Shown here in pieces: positions 26,256 through 36,179 of a DNA stretch of 64,000 nucleotides (position 1 is its first letter; each line of letters begins with the position of its first letter). The notes beneath the pieces are model-generated. The model saw only the letters and a program-made list of their open reading frames with translations, was not told the origin of the DNA and ran no database searches. The position numbers and the translations under genes were made by a program. The stretch is from Turneriella sp942492915 (lineage in GTDB: Bacteria; Spirochaetota; Leptospiria; Turneriellales; Turneriellaceae): assembly GCA_942492915.1 (NCBI GenBank), contig OW818662.1, positions 620,001 to 684,000 of the forward strand, read 5' to 3'.

Positions 26256-29200
26256 ATGTTCAAATCGTACTATAAAAACTCAATAATTGCAAAACTGGGG
26301 GTAATGGCGCTCGTGCTGGCGACGGCAAACTGCTCAGGCAAGACCTACAGCACATTTTTTCAGCCGTTCGACCTTGTATTCGGAGCCCGTGCTAATTCTT
26401 CTGTATCGGTCGCGCTTCTGACGGCGACGCCTTTGACGAACACTCGGGTGATGCTGACTTTTTCGAAGCCCGTGACGCTGGCGTCTGGGCAGCTGGTGGG
26501 CAACTACCGCATCACCGATTCGACGGGCAATGCACTTCAGATTCTTGCAGCGTCGCGCGACCCGAACAATTCGAATATCATCTTCATTGATACAATTCCA
26601 CAGACAGCGGGCGGCACATATACCGCCGTGGCCTCCAATATTGTGGGTGTGGATGGCTCATCGCTCGGCAGCTCTAACTCTGCAACGTTTACCGCTCCCA
26701 ATAACGCGGACCAGACCGGCCCTGCATTTGGTTCCGTGAGCGCCATCAATGCGACGACGGTCGAGGTCTACTTCAGCGAGGCCGTGGCGCAGACGGTGAA
26801 CAACGCGACGTTCGGCGGTTACTTTGACCTCTACACGAATGCCGGTTGCTCGACGGGTAACGTGGATGTGACGAGCGCTGCGCGGGACACTTCAAACTAC
26901 GCGAAGGTGACACTGACGAGCGCGGCTATGACCTCTGGCACGACGTATTATGTTTGCGCGTCGACGAACGTGCGCGACATCTGGGGCAACGCGAACGCAG
27001 CGCCTGTGGCTTCAGGTAGCTTCGTGTATAATGCACCGACGCCGCGCGTTGTGAGCGCGGTATCTTCTTCAGCGACTTCTTTATTAGTGACATTTGACCA
27101 GGCGATGACGACGACGGGTGGCTTTACGACTCCCGGCAATTATACGTTTACCGGTTGCGGAGTTCTCTCTGCGACGGGAGCGACGGTAACGGCAGTCGGC
27201 ACAACGCAGGCGCTTCTGACATCTTTAACGACCGGTACTGCCGGCACGTGTACCGTTACGGTGAATACCGCAATCACGTCTGCCCTGGGTGGTGCGCTGA
27301 CGGCTGCTACGAACAAGGCTCTCTTTACTTATACAAGCAGCACCACTACCGATACGGTCGCACCTTCTGTCGTGGGTGTAACGACGACGAACAGCACAAC
27401 GGTGGTCGTGACCTTTTCAGAGAACGTGACGGGTGCGAGCATCGCCGATTTCAATCTTTCACCGGCGCTGAATATCACGAACGTCAACTGTGTCGGCAAC
27501 GTGTGCACGCTCACAACTGACCCGCAGTCGACAACGCCATATTCTCTTTCTATTACGAACAATGACGGCGGCATTCAAGATACCGCAACACCGACTGCGA
27601 ACACACTTTCGACTGGCAGCACGACTTTTACGGGCGACGGCAGGCCTTATATCGTTGCGATCTATCCTGTTGATAGCGGCACGGTGATGGTCGAATGGTC
27701 AGAGCCGATTACCAATAATGCTTCAGTGAATACGACCGATTACGCTATCGCGACTGGCGCGACAATTACCGCGGCGGCGCTCGATCCTGCTGGCACCGAC
27801 CCTTCGAAGTTTGTTAAGCTGACAATTTCACCAGTACTGACTTCAGGCACGAGCTATACTTTGACCTATACCGACGGCGCACCGACATCTGCCGATACGA
27901 CTGGCAACGGAACACTGACAACGGTTCCTGGTGGCGGCACGTTTACAGGCCCGACGGCGACGACCGCACCGCAGGTGACAACAGCTTCATCGACCGCGCC
28001 GACAGTTGTGATTGTGAATTTCAACGAACCTCTGAATAATTCGACGATTGATACAACAGATTTTGTTTTGACGGGCGCCGGGTGCCCGACAGTTGTTGGC
28101 AGCGCGAGCCAGATCGCGGCTGGCGTTGTGCAACTGGTGGTGACCTCGACTGCACCTGCTTCTGCCGCGACGTGTACTGCGACGGTGACTGCTGCTTCGG
28201 TATCTGACCTTGCCGGCAATGCGATTGCGGGCACGAACAACAGCGCGACGTATTCTTATACCGGCACCAACGCCGGCACGCCTGACACGACGGCGCCGAC
28301 GATCGCCTCAGCGGTTGCCATTTCAAACACCGAAGTGCGCATCTATTTCAGCGAACCTGTTTCGACCACGGGCGGGGCGACAGGCACGAATTCAGGTTCT
28401 AACCCCGCGAACTACAGCTTTTCCCCAACACTCACAGGTGGAGTTCAGAGCATCACTTGCACGGCGACTTATTGCAGCGTAACGCTGAATGCGCCGGGCA
28501 CCAGCGCCGTGGGTTATTCTGTCACGATCAGCAACATACAAGACCAGGCGGCGCCAGCGAACACAATGGCGTCTGCTTCTGTGAATTTCTCTGGCATTGG
28601 TTCATCGGTGACTGCGCCGACGCTGTATCAGGCGGTGCTGATCAATTCGACGACGGTCGAGCTTTCATTCAGCGAACAGATGGATCTTGCGAGCTCACAG
28701 ACAGTGGGTAACTATGCAGTCACCGGCGGCAATACTGTTTCTGCGGCAGTGAGGCAGGCAGATACGACGAAGGTACGCCTGACACTTTCACCGGGCGCTT
28801 ATGGTTCATCGAACAGCTACACGGTGACAGCGAGCACGCTGACCGACACTGCCGGCAATACGATTGGCACTCCTAATAGTGCGACGTTCAGTGGTTCAGC
28901 TACAGCGCCTTCAGCTGCATCTCTGGCTGCTGCTTCTGATACAGGCACTGTTGGCGACAACATCACTGGCGCCGCTTTCCCGAGTCCCGGCCTGCAGTTC
29001 ACGGGTACGACGACTGCAAACACGACAGTTTATCTTTATGACGATGGCGTTCTGGTTGCGACGGCTGTTTCCAATGCTTCGGGTGCTTATACGGTGACGC
29101 TGGCGAGCAATACGACAGTGGGTCAGGGCGCGAATATTTTTACCGTTGCTACGGTAGGCCCGACGGGTTTAGTCAGCGATATTTCACCTGGCGTGACGAT

Positions 29201-32200
29201 CACTTATGACAGCAGCGTTCCTGCTGCGCCTGCAGCACTTGATCTTGTTGTCGGTTCAGACACTGGTGTTTCGACGACCGACAATATTACAAGTTCCGCG
29301 ACTCCTTCATTCACGGTCACCTGCGAGACCGGCTCCTCTGTTCAGCTTTATACCGATAACCCTGCTGCAGGTACGGCAACGGGTAGTGCGGTGACATGTT
29401 CCGGTGGTACCGCGACTCTGACTGCTGCGACGCTTGGTTCTGGCGTTCACAACATTACAGTTCGTCAGACAGATGTGGCGGGCAATCAGAGCGTAGCCTC
29501 TGGTGCGCTTTCAGTGACGGTTGATACTACCGCTCCTGCGTTGAACACGCATCCATTGACAGGCAACACAACTTTGACTCTTACTTTTGCAGAGAACGTT
29601 TATAATTCGACGGGTGGCAATCTTGCGACGACAGATTTTGCGGTTGCGTTTGCTTCTAATGGTGGCGCTACAAGCGCTTCAATTACCGGCATTACCCATA
29701 CAGCTCCCTCGGGTACGGTTGTTCTGACGCTTTCGTATGTCGGTATTATAACAGGCACAGAGACGATTACTGTGACGAACGTGGCGAATGCAGTGATCGA
29801 CGTTGCCGGCAATGCAGCGAACGTGACGACAGGCGCGAAGACTCTTTCAGCGATTGGCGTAGCGAGTATCACGGGAACTCCGACCTATACTGCAGTTGCG
29901 CCTGTTTCTGGTGGTACTACGGGATATATTTCGATCACGTGGAGCGAAGGTGTTTATACGAATACGGGCGCCGCTGGAGCGGTTGTTGCGGGCGACTTTA
30001 CTGTTGCGTTCACGCAAAACAGCGGTAATTCTACCGCTGCAGTTGTGAGCTGTGTGACCGATACTGCGAGCACGAGCTGCCCGGGCACTGCGCCTGCGGC
30101 TGGTGCGACGTCGATGCGCCTTCAGATTACGAACACTGGTGCGACGAGTGGCGTAGAGACAATTCAGGTGAGCGCGGCTACGGGAGAGATTCACAGTGCG
30201 ACGAACGGCTTGACACCAAACACTGTGAATACGGGCACGCTGACTTTTCCTGATCGTTTTGCTCCATCAGCTCCTGGTACAGCCGATATGGTATCTGGCA
30301 CTGACAGTGGCACATCGAACAGCGACAATTACACGAGCAACCAGACCCCTCAGTTTACAGTCTCTTGCGAGACGGGCGCAACGGTTCAGCTTTATACAGA
30401 TAACCCTGTTGCGGGTACGGCAACTGGCAGCACGGGTACCTGCGCTGCAGGTACCGTGACGCTTACAGCGGGTACGCTTGCAGCGGGCGCGCATAACATC
30501 AGCGCGCGGCAGACCGATGCGGCATCAAACCAGAGCGTTGCTTCGACGGGCCTTGCTGTCACGATTGATACTGGTAACCCTGCAGTGACCGGCACGCCTG
30601 ATTTGCAGGCAGCAAGTGACCTGGGTTCTTCTTCGACGGATAATCTGACAAATGACACGACGCCCACCTTCGACCTCGCTTGCGAGACCAACGCTTCTGT
30701 TCAGCTTTATGTCGATGCGGTCGCCACAGGTTCTGCAGCGACATGCGCTGCGGGCACGGTGACACTGACGACGGGTATATTAGGCGAGGGCGCTCGTTCG
30801 ATCACTGCGATTCAGACCGACCCTGCAGGCAATGCGAGCGCCGCATCGGGCGCTCTGTCTGTCACGATCGACACGACCGCGACTGCAGCGACAGGCACAC
30901 CTGATCTGGCGAACGGTTCTGATACCGGTTCTTCAAACAGCGATAATATCACGAACGATACAACACCAACTTTTGACGTTAGCTGCGTGAACGGGACGAG
31001 CGTTCAGCTTTTCGTCGATGCGGTTGCCTCTGGTACTGCGGCCACGTGCGCTGGCGGCACTGTGAATCTGACTACTGCTGCCCTTACAGCGGGCACGCGT
31101 TCGATCACTGCGGTGCAGACCGACCCTGCTGGTAATGCGAGCGTCGCTTCTTCAGCGCTTTCAATCACTCTTGACACAACTGCCGATGCAGCGACGGGCA
31201 CGCCAGATCTTCAGGCAGCGAGCGACCTGGGTTCTTCTTCGACAGACAACGTCACGAACGACACGACACCGACGTTTGATATCAGTTGCGTGACTGGTTC
31301 GTCTGTTCAGCTTTATTCAGATGCAGTGGCAAGCGGCACGGCGGCGACGTGCGCTGGCGGCACAGTGGCACTGACGACCGGCGCTCTGGCAGCAGGTGCG
31401 CGTTCGATCACTGCAATTCAGACCGACCCTGCAGGCAATGCGAGCGTGGCTTCTTCTGCGCTTTCTGTAACGATAGATACGGGAACTCCGGCGGCGCCAG
31501 CTGCGCTGAACCTTGCCGACGCCGATGATACGGGCACTTCTAACAGCGACAACATCACGCGCAACACGACTGCACTGACGATTGACGGTACGTCAGAGGC
31601 GAATGCGACGATTCGCATTTACCTGACGAGCAGCGCGGGTACTCTGTTGCAGACAGTGACTGCCAGCGGCGGTGGTGTCTGGTCCGGGGATATCACCCTT
31701 GCAGAGGGAGTGAACTCTGTAGTTGTAACCGCGACCGATGCCGGTGGCAATGCGAGCGCCGATTCGACGGGTCTTTCGATTACTGTTGATACAACAGCGC
31801 CGACCAATCAGGATACTGTTTATGCTGCTTCTTCAAGCCGCCTTGGCGGTGGCTCTGTTACTATTGTGAGTTCAGGTACTGCGTCTAACCGCGTGTGGTT
31901 CGCACCTTCGGGCACGACCACGTTTGCCGCTGGTGCGACGATGACCGAGGCTGCTTCGGGTACTGCGACAAGTATACTGGCGCCTGCAACTGCGGGCAGC
32001 TATAAACTCTTCGTGATCGACCTTGCCGGTAATATTTCGTCAGAATCGACAGCAACGCTGACGGTCGACAATACCGCGCCGACAATTTCATCCGTCGCGC
32101 CTGCGACGAATGCATTTGTCAACACAGCGAATGTGAGCTATACAATTAATGAGAACTGCGCATCGGGCAGCGTGGTGTGGACGCGCACTGGCGGTACGGC

Positions 32201-35200
32201 TGACGTGAACCACACGCAGGCACTGACGGGTGCTGAACTGACAGCGGGTACAAAGACCAACATCACGCTAACGAACAACCCCACTCTGGTTTCTGGCGCG
32301 ATCTATACCGTGGCTTTCAACTGCACCGATGCCGCAGGCAACGCTGCTACTGCCGTATCTTCGACAAACGTAACTTTCGATACGACTTTACCGGTAATTT
32401 CTGCCGTAACGCCTGCAACCGGCGCTACGGTGAACAGTACTTCGGTCAGCTATACGCTGTCTGAAATCTGCGAGTCAGGTACTATAACCTGGACGCGCAC
32501 GGGCGGTACAGCCGACGGTTCAAGCCCCTACACGCGTGCGCTGACGGGCTCCGAGCTCAATGCCGGCACGTTTACTGGCACGATTACCAACAACCCGACT
32601 TTGGTCGACGGTTCGATATATTCTGTTGCGTTTAACTGTTCAGACCGCGCCGGTAATGCCGCGGCTGCGGTGACTTCAACGGGAGTCACGTATTCACCGG
32701 GTGTTCTGCAGATTACTACAGCGACGACTCTGGATACGGATAACGATGGTAAGATCGACACGTATCGCGTCGGTTTCAACAAGTCGGTGAATGATTCGAC
32801 TTTTCCAGGTTATTCAGCGAATGCTTTGGGTTCGGTGACGACACACTGGCTTGTCGCGGGTTACAACAACGTGCGCATTCTTCACGGCACCGCTGTGACT
32901 TTTGCGACAGATACTGTTAACGATTCAGTCATCTACATTCGCTTTGACGAGAACGTATTGGATTGTACAGTTGCGACGCAGGTTGGTTGCGATACGGATT
33001 CTAAACCCGACCTGACGACGACCACCGATACCCCAACGCCCAACCCGCGTATTGAAGACCTGACGACAGCGAAGTTGTCGCCAGTGAATACTGCGGCAGT
33101 TACCGAGGCAGACGGCGCACGTCCGACCCTTGTTGCCGCGCGTTCTCTGAGTGCGACGAGTGTCGATGCAATTTTCAGCGAGCCTGTAGATACGGTCGAA
33201 GCGCAGTTGAACACGAACTACAGTATCACGGGTGGCACGAACCCGACTGTTTCAGCTGCAGTTCGCGATGGCACGAACACGAACATTGTTCACCTGACAA
33301 CGGCAGCACAGACTGGCGGTCAGGCGTATACTCTGATGGCCAACACGAATGTAAAAGACCTTGCGAACTTCAACCTGAACAGCTCTGCGAATACCGCCGC
33401 TTTCAACGGCGTGGTTGATCCGGTTGTTTCGAGCATCGTGACGACGTCTGCGACGACGCTGACGATCACGTTCAATGAATCAGTAACTGCTGCATCCGCC
33501 GAGTGCGCGAACCAGACTGCTTGCGCGCTGATCTATCAGAACCTTTCTTTGCCGGTATTGACTGCGGTATCAACCGCCGGTTCTGGCAACAATGCGGCGA
33601 CGTATACGCTGACGGTGAACCCGATGATCGAAGGCCAGGCGTACACGACGTCTGTTCTGGCGACCAAGATCGTCGGTGTCGCCGCTCCGGCTGGCCGCTA
33701 CGTTTCATCGCCGAATAACGCAGCGACGTTTAACGGTGATGGTAAGCCGGCGGCAAACATCAGCCCTGATACGCAGACGCAGTGCCCTACACCGACAAAC
33801 CTGCCCCCATCGGCGTCGGCTGCCACACGAGTAGTTGTTCAGTATGATCAAACTGTTGGGGCCACTGCAACCACGGGTACGAACTACAAGATTACCGGCT
33901 GCATCACCGGTGTTGATTGCGCGAGTGGTACAGGAGCCCCGAACTCTGCAGGGGCTTCTGTTGTCACAAGCATGGGCGGCAACAAGTATGCGGTCGACTT
34001 TACGCAATCGTTTGATACTGATACTAGCCAATATCAGCTTACGGTTACAGGAGTGCAGGATTCGAACGGCAATACCATAGCCTTGCCTGGTACCATGTCT
34101 TTCCGCTGCGGGACTGACACAACACCACCGAGCCTGATTTCGGCAAGCGTGGTCGCTGCCAACGCCGGTTCAACAGTCATTCTTCTGACCTTTAGTGAAT
34201 CGGTCGATAACGTTACCGCTAACGTAGCCGGTAATTATAAATATGACGCACAGGCTTATGGCACTGGGGTCAGCACGGCTGCGCGGCAATCCAATACGGC
34301 ACAGGTTCAGTTGACGTTTGTACCCGCGCTATCGAATGGTGGCCACCAAATTCGAGTGCAGAACGTGACCGACCTGCAGGCGAATATCATTCTTGATAAT
34401 GGGGTGAACAACGTTCAGCCGGTTATTGTGAATGCACCGACAGGCTTCACAGGCGGCCCGGTGTTTACCGATCCGTTTGGTGATGGCACGACAGCGGGGA
34501 CGATTATCATCTATGACAGCAAGCTTTATCTGGGGGCTGATACAGCAGCATCGAAGCTATTCGAAATGAATTACGGATTGACTACAGCCCAGACCATAAC
34601 GCTTGATGCAGATGGTACTTTCGGTTCGCCTTTCGAAGATTTTAGTGGTTACACGTCGAGGTTTAGCGGTTGTACGACAGACCCAACTTCAAGTGGTACT
34701 TGTGCACCACAGGAAATCATTGCTGGTATCGATACGCTGTATGCGGCCTGCATTGGTGGCTCATCTACCCCTAGAATGACAGGTTCAGCGTGCACAGGAG
34801 CGAGTGGCGTAGAACGTATGTTTATAGGCGCGCTAAATACGATGGGCAATTACCGCTCATTTTGGCAAACTTCAGATAAATCTTCTACGACAACCACATT
34901 TGCATATGCTGAGCAACACAGCGGTGATTCAGGCGGAGCCGCAGCTTACCGATCTGCAAATATGCTGCTGTTTAAGGATCAATTATGGATTAATTTTGGT
35001 GCTGAACTTGGCGGCGGTGGTCGCGGAGGGCGCGTTTGTATGAACGCCAGTGGTTGCTCGGACGGATTAAGCTATCTCGGGTCTGTGGGTTTCACTCAAA
35101 CAAGTAGAATCAGAAGAATCGGTGCGAACAACGCCAATACGTTGCGTAACGGATCATATAACGGTGGTGGGGCGCCATACGCTGATACCAATGTGAGTAA

Positions 35201-36179
35201 CCAAGCGTATAATGCGATTTCTGCGCTCTATGAATACGATAACGATGGGGTTGGGGCAAACGAATCGCAACTCTACATGGCCAATGGTGGCTATACCAAC
35301 AGTACTCTGGGCTCGGCACGCACAGGAAATTCAGATGGGGGTATCGTTAGATCTGTCCTAGCCTACTCAACAAAGGCAAGTCTGCCCGCAAATTGTCCGA
35401 CAGATTCAAGTGGCTGCAACACCTATTGGGAAGATTTGACGCCAGATGCTAATACCAAATGGAATACCTACATTTCAATTCCGTTTCCGCAAAATACGCA
35501 GGCGACTGGGTCAGGAAATTGCGGGACAAGTTTCATCGAAATGGATTGCGTATTGCCGTATAATCTTTTTGTGCCGGCACTCAAAGCTGTCCCTTATATG
35601 CGCACGGCACCGAACGGTGACTTATACATGCTGCGTAACGCATGCTCGACTAACGGCTTTGCGACCAACGGCGGCTCGCCAGATTTCAGAACGGTGCGCC
35701 AGGTCTGCCCATCGGGCAGCGAAATACCGCAGCTCTGGATGCTGCCTGCAAACTGCGGTAACGCAGCCGCCTGTGCGACGGCATGGCAGCTTGTGGCTGA
35801 ATACTCGACGACCGGAAAAACCAACATGGCTGCTAACACTGGCTCATGCGGTACTTCGCCTAACCAGTGCCTTGTGAATACCCACGTGTCGCTACTTGAA
35901 TTCGTCGGTAATTACTTGTACGTCGGCTTCGACAACGCTACCTATGGGGCGAATGTCTGGCGCGTCGATATGACTTCAGTCGCTTCGGGCAGTTTGCCAG
36001 CACAGACCAGCTTCTCGATTGTCAACCTGCCGGGTATTGAATCAGGTGGCGGTGGTACCAACCAGAAAATCTTCAGCCACGTTACGGTAAACGATGCGGG
36101 CAAAGACTGGCTCGTGATTATCACGCGCGACGGTTCGAATGCGATGAAGATCTACAGGACGGCCAATGACCAAAATTAA
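26256..36179 (+). CDS. Giant Ig-repeat lipoprotein, copy 1 (3,307 residues)
   Basis: A surface-type giant protein. The signal peptide ends in ATANC, a relaxed (spirochaete-like) lipobox with Cys26. Domains in order: SbsA-type Ig-like modules (about 45-880; motifs such as VEVYFSEAV and TAGNTIGTPNSATFSG); further Ig-like modules (about 880-1900), including four tandem units of about 100 residues (DNA spacing 300-303 bp near 30,280, 30,582, 30,886 and 31,186) containing TNDTTPTFD and QTDPAGNAS; TSVSYT modules; and from about 2,720 a Cys-containing, strand-rich head resembling a propeller (IIIYDSKLYLG, YMRTAPNGDLYMLRNAC, YVGFDNATYGANVWRVDM). The ATG follows a GAGGG ribosome site. It is nearly identical over long stretches to copy 2 at 38506. 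An adhesive or structural surface role is inferred from architecture only. Confidence 0.85.
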   Translation: MFKSYYKNSIIAKLGVMALVLATANCSGKTYSTFFQPFDLVFGARANSSVSVALLTATPLTNTRVMLTFSKPVTLASGQLVGNYRITDSTGNALQILAASRDPNNSNIIFIDTIPQTAGGTYTAVASNIVGVDGSSLGSSNSATFTAPNNADQTGPAFGSVSAINATTVEVYFSEAVAQTVNNATFGGYFDLYTNAGCSTGNVDVTSAARDTSNYAKVTLTSAAMTSGTTYYVCASTNVRDIWGNANAAPVASGSFVYNAPTPRVVSAVSSSATSLLVTFDQAMTTTGGFTTPGNYTFTGCGVLSATGATVTAVGTTQALLTSLTTGTAGTCTVTVNTAITSALGGALTAATNKALFTYTSSTTTDTVAPSVVGVTTTNSTTVVVTFSENVTGASIADFNLSPALNITNVNCVGNVCTLTTDPQSTTPYSLSITNNDGGIQDTATPTANTLSTGSTTFTGDGRPYIVAIYPVDSGTVMVEWSEPITNNASVNTTDYAIATGATITAAALDPAGTDPSKFVKLTISPVLTSGTSYTLTYTDGAPTSADTTGNGTLTTVPGGGTFTGPTATTAPQVTTASSTAPTVVIVNFNEPLNNSTIDTTDFVLTGAGCPTVVGSASQIAAGVVQLVVTSTAPASAATCTATVTAASVSDLAGNAIAGTNNSATYSYTGTNAGTPDTTAPTIASAVAISNTEVRIYFSEPVSTTGGATGTNSGSNPANYSFSPTLTGGVQSITCTATYCSVTLNAPGTSAVGYSVTISNIQDQAAPANTMASASVNFSGIGSSVTAPTLYQAVLINSTTVELSFSEQMDLASSQTVGNYAVTGGNTVSAAVRQADTTKVRLTLSPGAYGSSNSYTVTASTLTDTAGNTIGTPNSATFSGSATAPSAASLAAASDTGTVGDNITGAAFPSPGLQFTGTTTANTTVYLYDDGVLVATAVSNASGAYTVTLASNTTVGQGANIFTVATVGPTGLVSDISPGVTITYDSSVPAAPAALDLVVGSDTGVSTTDNITSSATPSFTVTCETGSSVQLYTDNPAAGTATGSAVTCSGGTATLTAATLGSGVHNITVRQTDVAGNQSVASGALSVTVDTTAPALNTHPLTGNTTLTLTFAENVYNSTGGNLATTDFAVAFASNGGATSASITGITHTAPSGTVVLTLSYVGIITGTETITVTNVANAVIDVAGNAANVTTGAKTLSAIGVASITGTPTYTAVAPVSGGTTGYISITWSEGVYTNTGAAGAVVAGDFTVAFTQNSGNSTAAVVSCVTDTASTSCPGTAPAAGATSMRLQITNTGATSGVETIQVSAATGEIHSATNGLTPNTVNTGTLTFPDRFAPSAPGTADMVSGTDSGTSNSDNYTSNQTPQFTVSCETGATVQLYTDNPVAGTATGSTGTCAAGTVTLTAGTLAAGAHNISARQTDAASNQSVASTGLAVTIDTGNPAVTGTPDLQAASDLGSSSTDNLTNDTTPTFDLACETNASVQLYVDAVATGSAATCAAGTVTLTTGILGEGARSITAIQTDPAGNASAASGALSVTIDTTATAATGTPDLANGSDTGSSNSDNITNDTTPTFDVSCVNGTSVQLFVDAVASGTAATCAGGTVNLTTAALTAGTRSITAVQTDPAGNASVASSALSITLDTTADAATGTPDLQAASDLGSSSTDNVTNDTTPTFDISCVTGSSVQLYSDAVASGTAATCAGGTVALTTGALAAGARSITAIQTDPAGNASVASSALSVTIDTGTPAAPAALNLADADDTGTSNSDNITRNTTALTIDGTSEANATIRIYLTSSAGTLLQTVTASGGGVWSGDITLAEGVNSVVVTATDAGGNASADSTGLSITVDTTAPTNQDTVYAASSSRLGGGSVTIVSSGTASNRVWFAPSGTTTFAAGATMTEAASGTATSILAPATAGSYKLFVIDLAGNISSESTATLTVDNTAPTISSVAPATNAFVNTANVSYTINENCASGSVVWTRTGGTADVNHTQALTGAELTAGTKTNITLTNNPTLVSGAIYTVAFNCTDAAGNAATAVSSTNVTFDTTLPVISAVTPATGATVNSTSVSYTLSEICESGTITWTRTGGTADGSSPYTRALTGSELNAGTFTGTITNNPTLVDGSIYSVAFNCSDRAGNAAAAVTSTGVTYSPGVLQITTATTLDTDNDGKIDTYRVGFNKSVNDSTFPGYSANALGSVTTHWLVAGYNNVRILHGTAVTFATDTVNDSVIYIRFDENVLDCTVATQVGCDTDSKPDLTTTTDTPTPNPRIEDLTTAKLSPVNTAAVTEADGARPTLVAARSLSATSVDAIFSEPVDTVEAQLNTNYSITGGTNPTVSAAVRDGTNTNIVHLTTAAQTGGQAYTLMANTNVKDLANFNLNSSANTAAFNGVVDPVVSSIVTTSATTLTITFNESVTAASAECANQTACALIYQNLSLPVLTAVSTAGSGNNAATYTLTVNPMIEGQAYTTSVLATKIVGVAAPAGRYVSSPNNAATFNGDGKPAANISPDTQTQCPTPTNLPPSASAATRVVVQYDQTVGATATTGTNYKITGCITGVDCASGTGAPNSAGASVVTSMGGNKYAVDFTQSFDTDTSQYQLTVTGVQDSNGNTIALPGTMSFRCGTDTTPPSLISASVVAANAGSTVILLTFSESVDNVTANVAGNYKYDAQAYGTGVSTAARQSNTAQVQLTFVPALSNGGHQIRVQNVTDLQANIILDNGVNNVQPVIVNAPTGFTGGPVFTDPFGDGTTAGTIIIYDSKLYLGADTAASKLFEMNYGLTTAQTITLDADGTFGSPFEDFSGYTSRFSGCTTDPTSSGTCAPQEIIAGIDTLYAACIGGSSTPRMTGSACTGASGVERMFIGALNTMGNYRSFWQTSDKSSTTTTFAYAEQHSGDSGGAAAYRSANMLLFKDQLWINFGAELGGGGRGGRVCMNASGCSDGLSYLGSVGFTQTSRIRRIGANNANTLRNGSYNGGGAPYADTNVSNQAYNAISALYEYDNDGVGANESQLYMANGGYTNSTLGSARTGNSDGGIVRSVLAYSTKASLPANCPTDSSGCNTYWEDLTPDANTKWNTYISIPFPQNTQATGSGNCGTSFIEMDCVLPYNLFVPALKAVPYMRTAPNGDLYMLRNACSTNGFATNGGSPDFRTVRQVCPSGSEIPQLWMLPANCGNAAACATAWQLVAEYSTTGKTNMAANTGSCGTSPNQCLVNTHVSLLEFVGNYLYVGFDNATYGANVWRVDMTSVASGSLPAQTSFSIVNLPGIESGGGGTNQKIFSHVTVNDAGKDWLVIITRDGSNAMKIYRTANDQN
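26328..33750 (+). repeat. Long direct repeat, copy 1 (partner 38566-45991)
   Basis: The two giant genes share this segment. It starts at the lipobox Asn-Cys codons and ends where the C-terminal heads begin to differ. The offset is 12,238 bp up to about 26,800, 12,256 bp from 27,329 to 32,782 after an 18-bp indel, and 12,241 bp from 33,472 after a 15-bp indel. From about 28,920 to 32,860 I saw no base difference. Patches near 26,796-27,375 and 33,000-33,080 are clearly diverged. Confidence 0.85.

Noticed and set aside
28000..32800. Many antisense reading frames inside the giant genes, identical in both copies
   Set aside because: They are shadows caused by the GC-rich, Ala/Thr/Ser-rich coding strand; none has a start site, signal or family motif.
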